A stretch of DNA of 33,552 nt, from NCBI GenBank assembly GCA_028716265.1, contig JAQUQD010000034.1, forward strand, positions 1 to 33,552, read 5' to 3'. Source of the stretch: Bacteroidales bacterium. Its GTDB lineage: Bacteria > Bacteroidota > Bacteroidia > Bacteroidales > JAGONC01. The position numbers and the translations under genes are program-made. Below are positions 1-6,700 of this stretch, one piece after another. Numbering within the stretch: the first letter of the stretch is position 1; each line of letters begins with the position of its first letter. The notes under the pieces are model-generated. The model had not been told where the DNA came from. It searched no databases and saw only the letters and a list, made by a program, of their open reading frames with translations.

Positions 1-239
1 TAACATACCAACAAAATTTTGCTTAATTCGTGATTTGGTCTTAGAATTCACAGAGGAGTACGGAGAACACAGAGGACTGATAACGAGTCATTTTAAACTC
101 CGTGACCTCTGTGAATCCTCCGTGCACTGCGTGGTTTAATAAAAAACATTCATTTGCCCCTCCCCTGTCCCTCCCCTGCAGGAGGTGTGGGGTACATTAA
201 ATATATAACTAACTTGCACTGCTCAAAAAACCTGTCCAG
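1..239. other. Non-coding left edge upstream of the fucosidase
   Basis: No convincing gene lies here. The stretch holds an imperfect inverted repeat (46-116, listed separately), then a C-rich tract around 157-180 with CCCCTCCCCTG copies followed by GGAGGTGTGGGG, and an AT-rich segment before the ATG at 240. A short minus-strand reading frame covers part of it, but it runs into the fucosidase start and has no recognisable product. I see no exact TAnnTTTG box for the fucosidase; the nearest is a degenerate TAACTTG at 210-216. Confidence 0.6.
46..116. repeat. Imperfect inverted repeat, ATTCACAGAGG...ACGGAG
   Basis: Left arm: ATTCACAGAGG (46-56), then AGT, then ACGGAG (60-65). Right arm, inverted: CTCCGT (98-103), then GA, then CCTCTGTGAAT (106-116). 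This gives 11 + 6 complementary bases with a 32-base loop. The loop holds a further ACACAGAGGA (68-77), so the left arm is also partly tandem with a period of about 19-20 bases. Related words (CCACGGAG, GACAGAGGAG) occur at 33428-33466. I recall such CACAGAGG/CACGGAG intergenic repeats from other environmental bacterial genomes, but their function is unknown to me. Confidence 0.6.
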
Positions 240-1472
240 ATGAAAAGATTGACACCTTTGATCCTTGGTTTATTCCTTTGTTTTTCTCTTTTGGGGATGT
301 TTTCCTGCCGGCAACCAGACACTCCACCGTCTGATCCGGAAGACCGCATGGCATGGTGGAGGCATGACCGTTTTGGAATGTTCATCCACTGGGGATTGTA
401 TGCCATTCCGGCTGGCGAGTGGAAGGATGCGACGCATTATGGCGAGTGGATCAGGCATTCCGCACAGATCCCCATCGGTGAGTACGATCAGTTCAGGGAT
501 CAGTTCAATCCCGGTGAGTTCAACGCAAGGGAGTGGGTGAAGATGGCAAAAGAGGCGGGAATGAAGTACATCGTGATCACCTCCAAGCATCACGATGGAT
601 TTTGCCTCTGGGATTCAGAGTTCACGGATTTCGATATCATGTCGACTCCTTTCCGCAGGGATGTTCTGTCAGAGCTCCGAAAGGCGTGCGACCGCGAAGG
701 CATCCGGCTCTGCTTTTACCATTCCATCATGGACTGGCACCACCCCGATTACCTGCCGCGTCGTGACTGGGAAAAAGACAGGCCAGCGGAGGGGGCTGAT
801 TTCGAACGTTATGTCAAGTATCTGAAAGGTCAGCTCAGGGAATTGATAACAACGTACGGTCCGCTCGGGATCCTCTGGTTCGATGGCGAGTGGGAAAGCA
901 CCTGGAATCATCAGAGAGGAAAGGATCTGTATGAATACGTAAGGGGCTTGCAGCCGGATATCATAATCAATAACCGGGTGGATGTCGGGCGTGATGGAAG
1001 CATGGCAGGTTTCAGCAAAGATGTGGAATTTGCAGGCGACTACGGTACTCCCGAGCAAGAGGTTCCGGCCACGGGCTTTCCCGGCGTGGACTGGGAGACC
1101 TGCATGACGATGAACGATCACTGGGGATATAATAAAAACGATCACAACTGGAAATCGTCCTCCGACCTGATCCGGATGCTGGCGGATATCGCCTCCAAAG
1201 GCGGGAACCTCCTGCTGAATGTCGGGCCCACTGCCCAGGGAACCTTTCCTGAGGCCAGCATCGAACGTCTTAAAACCATCGGCCGATGGATGTCCGTCAA
1301 CGGTGAGGCGATCTACGGCACGCATGCCAGTCCCTTTCCATTCCTTCCGTGGGGGCGCTGTACAGTGAAACCCACCGCCACGGGGACGCGTCTGTACCTG
1401 AACGTGTTCAACTGGCCGCAGGATGGAAAGCTGAGGGTGCCGGGGCTGTACAATCCGACCCAAAAAGCATAG
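240..1472 (+). CDS. Alpha-L-fucosidase (GH29) lipoprotein, cut short by an amber codon
   Basis: This is a retaining exo-fucosidase of family GH29, releasing L-fucose from glycans outside the inner membrane. Residues 1-23 form a lipoprotein-type signal peptide ending in GMFSC. The barrel shows FIHWG (48-52), the SKHHDGF motif (115-121), and WFDGEW with D215 as the likely nucleophile. PEQEVP contains E274, a candidate acid/base placed 59 residues later, the spacing I recall for BT2970-like enzymes. GGNLLLNVGP (321-330) is also typical. The frame stops at TAG 1470-1472 after KA, and homologous sequence resumes immediately in the same frame (KA-stop-LL, where family members usually read KAYLL). 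The 410-residue product keeps the whole catalytic barrel and most of the C-terminal sandwich, so it might still be active. Alternatively it is a pseudogene or carries a sequencing error. Confidence 0.85.
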   Translation: MKRLTPLILGLFLCFSLLGMFSCRQPDTPPSDPEDRMAWWRHDRFGMFIHWGLYAIPAGEWKDATHYGEWIRHSAQIPIGEYDQFRDQFNPGEFNAREWVKMAKEAGMKYIVITSKHHDGFCLWDSEFTDFDIMSTPFRRDVLSELRKACDREGIRLCFYHSIMDWHHPDYLPRRDWEKDRPAEGADFERYVKYLKGQLRELITTYGPLGILWFDGEWESTWNHQRGKDLYEYVRGLQPDIIINNRVDVGRDGSMAGFSKDVEFAGDYGTPEQEVPATGFPGVDWETCMTMNDHWGYNKNDHNWKSSSDLIRMLADIASKGGNLLLNVGPTAQGTFPEASIERLKTIGRWMSVNGEAIYGTHASPFPFLPWGRCTVKPTATGTRLYLNVFNWPQDGKLRVPGLYNPTQKA

Positions 1473-2297
1473 CTGCTGGGTAACCGGGAACAACACAGCC
1501 TGGACATCCAACGGTCGGAAGATACCGTTATCATCGGGGTGCCGGTTCGATGTCCCGATACGGTCAACACCGTCGTGGTACTGGAGATCGAGGGCAAGCC
1601 GGATGTCAGTGTCCCGCCTGACATCCTTGCCGACAGCGAAATATTTGTGGACACGCTTTTTGTAACCATCAAGACAGACCGTGAACGGGTAGAGGTACGG
1701 TATTCACTCAACGGAAGCCCTCCCACCCTGTCGTCGCCCATTGCTGTGCATCCTGTCGCTCTTTCACAGACGACCATGGTCATGGCCAGGTGCTTCCGGG
1801 AAGGTAAACCGGTAAGCCCCGTTGCATCCAGGAACTTTTCAAAGGTTGAACCGGCAGCACCCGCGAAAAAGACTGCTGATGGAGAAGGAATTGAGGCTTG
1901 GTACTATGAAGGCGACTGGAATGCGATCCCTGATTTTGAAAGGATGAAGCCCCTGAGGAAGGAGACAGTAAAGGCAATCGTGGATCTGGAGGGGAACCAG
2001 ATGGAAAACTACGGCATGTTGTTCGACGGATTGATCCGCATTCCCCGGACAGGGGTGTATACGTTCTGGATCAGCTCCGATGACGGGAGTCAGCTGCTGG
2101 TCAACGGGCGGATCATCGCCGACAACGACAGCCTTCACGGTATGCTTGAAAAGAAAGGCCAGTGCGCCCTCAGCGAAGGATTGCACACCATCGGGGTGCG
2201 TTTCTTCGAGAAAACCGGGTCCGATGAGCTTAAAGTCTTTATAGAAGGTTCAGGACTAGCCAGGCAGGAAATACCGGGGACTATGCTTTTTCACTGA
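1473..2297 (+). pseudogene. In-frame remainder of the fucosidase: beta-sandwich end, chitobiase-C-like and PA14 domains
   Basis: This is the same reading frame as the fucosidase, running 274 codons beyond the amber. The first about 45 codons complete the GH29 C-terminal sandwich and end in VVVLEIEGKPDV, a typical family finish. About 1610-1845 resembles the chitobiase/beta-hexosaminidase C-terminal domain (EVRYSLNGSPPTLSSP). About 1890-2280 is a PA14-like carbohydrate-binding domain (YTFWISSDDGSQLLVNG). A GTG at 1539 could open a separate frame, but it falls inside the sandwich domain, has no ribosome-binding site, and lacks a signal peptide, so independent translation is unlikely. The tail is intact with no further stops, so the disruption is recent, recoded or artefactual. 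Confidence 0.75.
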
Positions 2298-2306
2298 AAA
2301 ATCCCT

Positions 2307-3590
2307 TTACCGGCGCCAGCCCTCCACAGCCATGTACCACGGCTCTTTGAACGCTGCCGACCGATCGAGTCTGTAGTCATTTTCCGTGAAGGGATTCACG
2401 ACTTTTTCAAAATTGAACGTGATCGACAGAACATTCCCCTCCTGTCCGTAAATCCATTGTTCGGCATCCGCATTGCGATAGACCACCGTGGGTTTTCCGA
2501 AAATGACGTAGATCATCCCCCTATCTGTCTTCCAACCCTCCATCCATGAGGTAAATAACCGGTTGGCTTCTTCCACGCCCGTATAATATTTCCTGATCAT
2601 CTGGATGGCGCGGTCTGGATTTCCTCCGCTTTTCAACCAGAAATCCTCCACCGCCTCCTTTCGGTTGGGATGCGACTGGATCCTTTCATACTCCTTTTTG
2701 GTGGTCAGGTAACGAAGGGGATAGGACATCTGTTCCGGACTGTCGACAAGCGGATATCCGTCATAGAAACGGAAGACTGTAAATCCCTCCTGGGGAATGG
2801 TATCAGCCTGAAAAAAATACAATCCCTCATCAGGAAGCACAAGCATACCCGTTTCACCATCGATCAGGCTGATCCTGAACAGGCTATCGGTACGAAGATC
2901 CAGGGAAACCTGGTCCCCTTCAAGGAACGGCGGATCGGCAACAGGAGAATCCATTGTGTAATGCCTGACGTATAAATCAGGCTGTTCCGGCTTATTGTAC
3001 ATCAGTCTGAATTCCTGATCAGGTGCCAGGTAAGGCTGGAACAGCAGGTTCCCGATGCCGTCCGACAGCAGGAAATTCTGCTGGGAAAAGACCGACAGTT
3101 TTTTAATCTCGTGGTGGATCGTATAGGAAGAGCTTCGGTTAAAGTCACTTAGCGTCAGGTTCACCAAAAACACACCGGGGAAGACCGTTTTCAGGGGTAT
3201 GGAAGAAATGAAGGGGAGTTCTTTGTCCGGGAGCACCATACCGGCATAGATCCGTTGTCCGCTGTCGATCAGCATCCTGTTATCGTAGGCATTAAACAGC
3301 TCGTACCGGATGCTGAAGTTCGCCTGATATTCATCACTCCCGGGCTCTTTTTCGAAAAGCAGATCAGCATACCGAAAGCGAAAAAACAGCTCGGTTATGT
3401 CAGGATCGATATGATACGGGATGCATTCCAGCTGATACTCTTTTTCCTCCGGGTCGTACAGGTAAGCCAGGTTTGAATAGACCATCACGTTAAGGGGAGC
3501 GCACTGTGCAAAGAAAAGTGACAGCGATAAAAGCACCGCCCTCAGGATCGTGGCTGAGGCCTCGACCAGTATCAATGTTTCCCTGATCAT
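2307..3590 (-). CDS. GWxTD domain-containing protein
   Basis: This is a Bacteroidota-type protein of 427 residues with the diagnostic GWKTD at about 352-356, followed by RGMIYVIFGKP. The GWxTD domain is known mainly as a conserved C-terminal module of exported proteins of unknown role. The N-terminus is hydrophobic (about 15-28, ending LFFAQC), consistent with export. The cysteine at 30 is preceded by Gln, so it is a poor lipobox. The middle (about 60-300) reads as beta-rich domains. The gene lies 68 bases downstream of the radical SAM gene on the same strand, so the two may share a transcript. It converges with the fucosidase remnant, 9 bases apart. Confidence 0.85.
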   Translation of the reverse strand: MIRETLILVEASATILRAVLLSLSLFFAQCAPLNVMVYSNLAYLYDPEEKEYQLECIPYHIDPDITELFFRFRYADLLFEKEPGSDEYQANFSIRYELFNAYDNRMLIDSGQRIYAGMVLPDKELPFISSIPLKTVFPGVFLVNLTLSDFNRSSSYTIHHEIKKLSVFSQQNFLLSDGIGNLLFQPYLAPDQEFRLMYNKPEQPDLYVRHYTMDSPVADPPFLEGDQVSLDLRTDSLFRISLIDGETGMLVLPDEGLYFFQADTIPQEGFTVFRFYDGYPLVDSPEQMSYPLRYLTTKKEYERIQSHPNRKEAVEDFWLKSGGNPDRAIQMIRKYYTGVEEANRLFTSWMEGWKTDRGMIYVIFGKPTVVYRNADAEQWIYGQEGNVLSITFNFEKVVNPFTENDYRLDRSAAFKEPWYMAVEGWRR

Positions 3591-3658
3591 TGCTCGAATT
3601 CTCGAACTACCTGATTACGAACAGGTGATACCCTTTGCGTTTCTCACCGGCAGTACAG

Positions 3659-4681
3659 TCAGTTACCCGGATGGCTGGATCCCACCTGTGCTACAAAGTT
3701 ACCACAGTTTTGACATCTGCCATCGTTATCCAGGCCATCAGCAGAAGTCATATAACCATTTCTTCTGATAACCACCTTCTTACATTTATTGCACAATGTA
3801 TCGTTCCCTTCCGGCAGGGTGATATTTCCGATGAACACATAGTCGAGGTATTTCAGCGCTAGCTGACGGAGACGGATCAGTGTCGACGGAGGGGTTCCGG
3901 GTATTGACATCTTATAGGTGGGAAAATAACGGCTCAGGTGCAAAACGGTATCTGCGCCCAGTTCACCAGAGATCCAACGGCACATCTCTTCAAAGATAGT
4001 GTCATCGTCATTGAGCGTAGGTATCACCAGGTTAGTGATCTCCAGGTGCCGGCCTGCCCGGCGAATCTGTTGCAGTGTATTTTTTACCGGTTCGAGGCTT
4101 GCCTTGGTGACCTTGCGGTAAAAATCTTCTGTAAATGCCTTTAAATCAATGCTATACGCATCCATGAAGGGCATCAGCCGATCCAGGGGGGCAGGATTGA
4201 TGAATCCGTTGGTGACCATCACGTTCTTCAGGCCCGCTTCACTTGACAATACAGCGATGTCGAGCATGAACTCGAACCAGACCGCCGGCTCATTGTAGGT
4301 ATAAGCGATGCCGATATTTTCATTTCTCTGCCGGGCAAGGGCGACCAGATCCTCCGGTGTATATTCATGTAAAGAGTGGAACTGATCAGGTGAGGTCTGC
4401 GAGATCTCACTGTTCTGGCAGAACAGACAGTGCAGGTTGCAGCCTGTGCTGCCGATACTGAAAATGATCCTTCCCGGGAAAAAATGGTACAGGGGTTTTT
4501 TCTCAACCGGATCAAAATGCAGGGCTGAAACCTTGCCATAATTCGCTGCTATAAGCTCTTGGCCGTTGTTATAACGGCTCATGCAACTGCCTAGCATCCC
4601 TTTTTTAACGTGGCAGTTATGGGGGCAGAGCGAACAGATGATCACTTCTCCTCTTTTCTCCGTGTAAAGGGCCTGGTGCAT
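3659..4681 (-). CDS. amrS: AmmeMemoRadiSam system radical SAM enzyme
   Basis: This is a radical S-adenosylmethionine enzyme related to pyruvate formate-lyase activase. The [4Fe-4S]-binding CxxxCxxC is GCNLHCLFC (C81, C85, C88). An N-terminal cysteine set (C16, C19, C23, C33) and a C-terminal zinc-ribbon-like set (C297, C300, C323, C326) are typical of the AmmeMemoRadiSam branch. Family members normally accompany AMMECR1 and Memo proteins; neither is in this window. The reaction is not established to my knowledge. Length 340 is normal for the family. A TATCTTTC element (4708-4715, minus strand), one base off the Bacteroidota -7 box, lies 27 bases upstream of the ATG. Confidence 0.88.
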   Translation of the reverse strand: MHQALYTEKRGEVIICSLCPHNCHVKKGMLGSCMSRYNNGQELIAANYGKVSALHFDPVEKKPLYHFFPGRIIFSIGSTGCNLHCLFCQNSEISQTSPDQFHSLHEYTPEDLVALARQRNENIGIAYTYNEPAVWFEFMLDIAVLSSEAGLKNVMVTNGFINPAPLDRLMPFMDAYSIDLKAFTEDFYRKVTKASLEPVKNTLQQIRRAGRHLEITNLVIPTLNDDDTIFEEMCRWISGELGADTVLHLSRYFPTYKMSIPGTPPSTLIRLRQLALKYLDYVFIGNITLPEGNDTLCNKCKKVVIRRNGYMTSADGLDNDGRCQNCGNFVAQVGSSHPGN

Positions 4682-4828
4682 TCAGTCGGGATCTTAAATA
4701 TCAGTCCGAAAGATACGGAATTTTTCATTACGACCTCCGTTTAAGCAGGGATAAGTAGGTTGAGATACCTGGAAGTTAACCACAAATCACCCGGAGTTGT
4801 TTTCCTGATACAATAAGTCAGCAAAAAA

Positions 4829-4858
4829 TTTGTTATATAGCTAAAATAGCTAATTTTG
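4829..4858 (+). promoter_or_regulatory. Bacteroidota-type promoter of the small lipoprotein gene
   Basis: TTTG (4829-4832), 18 bases, then TAATTTTG (4851-4858), an exact TAnnTTTG. This matches the Bacteroidota sigma-A-like consensus closely. Predicted transcription start is near 4865, giving a leader of about 20 bases before the ATG at 4884. The spacer contains a duplicated hexamer palindrome (4838-4852). Confidence 0.7.
4838..4852. repeat. Paired TAGCTA palindromes inside the promoter
   Basis: TAGCTA-AAA-TAGCTA: two copies of a 6-base palindrome spaced 9 bases start to start. The second overlaps the first two bases of the -7 box, a position where bound protein would block polymerase. It could be an operator or a chance product of AT-rich promoter DNA. 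Confidence 0.35.
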
Positions 4859-4883
4859 CTGATCCTTAAACAAAGAAACAAAC

Positions 4884-5024
4884 ATGGGTAAGAGCATAAA
4901 AAAAGCAGTGGCCCTGATCATTGCTGTAGTGATAGCAGGCATGGTCATTTCTTCATGCAAGACAAGGGAAAAATGTCCGGCATACGGGGAATCGCAAAAA
5001 TTCCAGGTTGAGCAGAAGTACTAG
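4884..5024 (+). CDS. Small lipoprotein, 46 residues
   Basis: ATG 4884 to TAG 5024. Residues 1-25 are a lipoprotein signal: basic MGKSIKK, hydrophobic core to about 21, lipobox ISSC with Cys25. The mature peptide is only 22 residues (Cys-Lys-Thr-Arg-Glu-Lys-Cys-Pro-Ala-Tyr...). A short lipoprotein with a CPAY-like motif is a pattern I associate with Bacteroidota, function unknown. The near-consensus promoter upstream and the clean lipobox support a real, probably well expressed gene. It is monocistronic: the next gene has its own -7 box. Confidence 0.75.
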   Translation: MGKSIKKAVALIIAVVIAGMVISSCKTREKCPAYGESQKFQVEQKY

Positions 5025-5061
5025 ACACGCTGCTCATTTTCAATCCCAGAGAAAAATCTCA

Positions 5062-5086
5062 AATTTTTCCCATTCTCGGAAAAATT
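5062..5086. repeat. Perfect 9-bp inverted repeat with 7-base loop
   Basis: AATTTTTCC (5062-5070), loop CATTCTC, GGAAAAATT (5078-5086). It follows the small lipoprotein stop by 37 bases and ends 3 bases before the TATATTTG box of the next gene. No T-run follows it, so it is not a textbook terminator. It could attenuate lipoprotein transcription or act as an operator for the downstream gene. Confidence 0.45.
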
Positions 5087-5089
5087 ACC

Positions 5090-5097
5090 TATATTTG
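5090..5097 (+). promoter_or_regulatory. -7 box TATATTTG for the outer-membrane protein gene
   Basis: Exact TAnnTTTG. No good TTTG lies at the -33 position, which falls within the 5062-5086 palindrome. Predicted start near 5104, leader about 14 bases. Confidence 0.5.
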
Positions 5098-5117
5098 AGG
5101 ATAAATATTCACCATTT

Positions 5118-5909
5118 ATGGTTTCTTTCTTACGGACAGGGGTGATCATGGCCATGGTGGCATTATTGGCGCCATTCCTTTCCGCGCAGGAAGATCTTCT
5201 ACGTGGGGAGGAGGATATTTTCATTGAGTACAGCGACAGCGTGTTGCTGACCAAGGAAACATCCGGCGGGATCATCCTGCACTCACAGGGATTGGGAATC
5301 GAATTTCAAAAAGGGAAGAACGTCAATTTTTTCAGGAAACGGCTGCTGGATTTCAGTCTGGTCGAAATGAAGTCACCCAGGGAGATCCGCGTTGTGAATC
5401 CATATTTCACCAATGCCAAAAGTTATTGCTATGGAAAGCTTAATAGCCTTTTCATCCTCAGGGGGGGCTACGGATTTCAGCATCTGATCACCACTAAGCC
5501 TTACTGGGGAGGCGTCGAGCTGAGATACTTCTATGTCGGTGGAGCTTCTGTCGGGCTGGCCAAACCTGTTTATCTGAACATCATCAACCAGGTCAGCATC
5601 TCCCCGTATTACTACGAATACAAACTCACTACTGAGAAATATGATCCGGAAGAACACTTTACTGACAACATATACGGAAGGGCATCTTTTACTAAAGGAT
5701 TTAACGAACTAAAAGTCTACCCGGGTGTTTTTGGCAAGGCAGGATTTTCTTTTGATTTCGGCACTTATAATACCTTGATAAAAAATCTTGAGCTGGGTGC
5801 GATGGTCGATTTTTTCCCCATTCCCATCCCGTTGATGGCTTACAACGACAAGGAATATTATTTCCTCACCCTGTTCCTCAGTGTATCCTTCGGCAAGCGA
5901 TACAACTGA
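5118..5909 (+). CDS. Probable outer-membrane beta-barrel protein, unknown function
   Basis: 263 residues with a signal peptide (1-24, ending FLSAQ). The mature part is rich in alternating aromatic/hydrophobic strands (GGYGFQHLITTKPYWGG, ELRYFYVGG, SISPYYYEYKL) and ends in a strand-like segment with aromatics (FLTLFLSVSFGKRYN). This suggests an outer-membrane barrel or periplasmic beta protein. I do not recognise a specific family. Start chosen at ATG 5118 because it gives a complete signal peptide and sits about 14 bases from the predicted transcription start; ATGs at codons 11 and 13 would truncate the signal. It converges with the LutA-like gene, 5 bases apart. Confidence 0.7.
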   Translation: MVSFLRTGVIMAMVALLAPFLSAQEDLLRGEEDIFIEYSDSVLLTKETSGGIILHSQGLGIEFQKGKNVNFFRKRLLDFSLVEMKSPREIRVVNPYFTNAKSYCYGKLNSLFILRGGYGFQHLITTKPYWGGVELRYFYVGGASVGLAKPVYLNIINQVSISPYYYEYKLTTEKYDPEEHFTDNIYGRASFTKGFNELKVYPGVFGKAGFSFDFGTYNTLIKNLELGAMVDFFPIPIPLMAYNDKEYYFLTLFLSVSFGKRYN

Positions 5910-5914
5910 TCCGA

Positions 5915-6640
5915 TCACCACCCCGAGGCAAGCACGTCCGCAATATGAATGACCTTTATCGGGAGCTGGTGCTTTTGGATGTATCCCCACTGGTGCATCA
6001 GGCAGGAAGCATCGGTTGAAACAATGTAGGAGGCGCCGGTGTCAAGGGCATGGTGCACTTTTTGTTCGGCCATTGCCACTGAGATCGGTTCATACTTGAC
6101 CGAAAACGTCCCTCCGAAGCCACAGCAATCCTCCGTATGCTGCATTTCCCTCAGTTCGATTCCTCTCACATGGGACAACAGCAACCGGGGTTCCTCGCGG
6201 ATGCCGTAGTTGCGAAGGGCGGAACAGGAATCGTGATAAGTCACTACCTCTTCAAAACGCGCACCTACATCCGTGCAACGGGCGACGTTGACCATGAAGT
6301 CAGTGAATTCGAAGATCCTCTTGATCAAATTTTTATACTCAAGGTGATAGGCGGTGTTATGAAACAGCGTATGAAAATGATTCCGTACATATCCCACGCA
6401 GGAAGCGGAAGGTCCTATCACATAGTGGGAGTGGTTGAAGTCCTTCAGGAATTTCTCACCCATCGCTTTAGCTTCGTCCCAGTATCCGGCATTGAAGGCC
6501 ATCTGTCCGCAGCAGGTCTGGTGATCGTTATACCTGACCTTGAACCCAGCTTTCTCCAGAATCCTCGCCATATTCATCCCTGTTTCAGGAAAGATCTGGT
6601 CAATAAAACAGGGGATGAACATATCCACTTCATGCTTCAT
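5915..6640 (-). CDS. lutA: LutA-like (Fe-S)-binding oxidoreductase subunit
   Basis: 241 residues with two copies of the cysteine-rich CCG domain: TCCGQMAFNAGY near 42-53 and DCCGFGGTFSVKYEP near 170-185, plus HDSCSALR and DASCLMHQWG. The family (LutA/YkgE) forms an L-lactate-oxidising complex with LutB and LutC, related to the glycolate oxidase iron-sulfur subunit. LutB and LutC are not in this window, so the lactate role is an inference from family alone. It is last in the minus-strand cluster but separated from aroB by 60 bases containing its own -7 box. Confidence 0.82.
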   Translation of the reverse strand: MKHEVDMFIPCFIDQIFPETGMNMARILEKAGFKVRYNDHQTCCGQMAFNAGYWDEAKAMGEKFLKDFNHSHYVIGPSASCVGYVRNHFHTLFHNTAYHLEYKNLIKRIFEFTDFMVNVARCTDVGARFEEVVTYHDSCSALRNYGIREEPRLLLSHVRGIELREMQHTEDCCGFGGTFSVKYEPISVAMAEQKVHHALDTGASYIVSTDASCLMHQWGYIQKHQLPIKVIHIADVLASGW

Positions 6641-6663
6641 GGTTCGAGCGTATTATCCGTGGA

Positions 6664-6671
6664 CAAAAATA
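6664..6671 (-). promoter_or_regulatory. -7 box TATTTTTG upstream of the LutA-like gene
   Basis: The minus strand reads TATTTTTG, an exact TAnnTTTG, 23 bases upstream of the ATG at 6640. No clear -33 element is present. Confidence 0.4.
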
Positions 6672-6700
6672 CAGTTATTTACGAAAAGGTGATGTATCGC

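Noticed and set aside
1470..1472. Reassignment of TAG to an amino acid genome-wide
   Set aside because: TAG ends lpxA, rnhB, the ligase gene and the small lipoprotein at sensible lengths, so it is a normal stop.
669..1511. 280-codon minus-strand ORF
   Set aside because: Lies wholly antisense to the GH29 gene; composition and lack of any recognisable motif fit a shadow ORF.
1539..2297. Independent gene starting at GTG 1539
   Set aside because: The frame is identical to the fucosidase and the start falls inside the GH29 sandwich domain, with no signal peptide or ribosome-binding site. It is better read as the tail of a broken gene.
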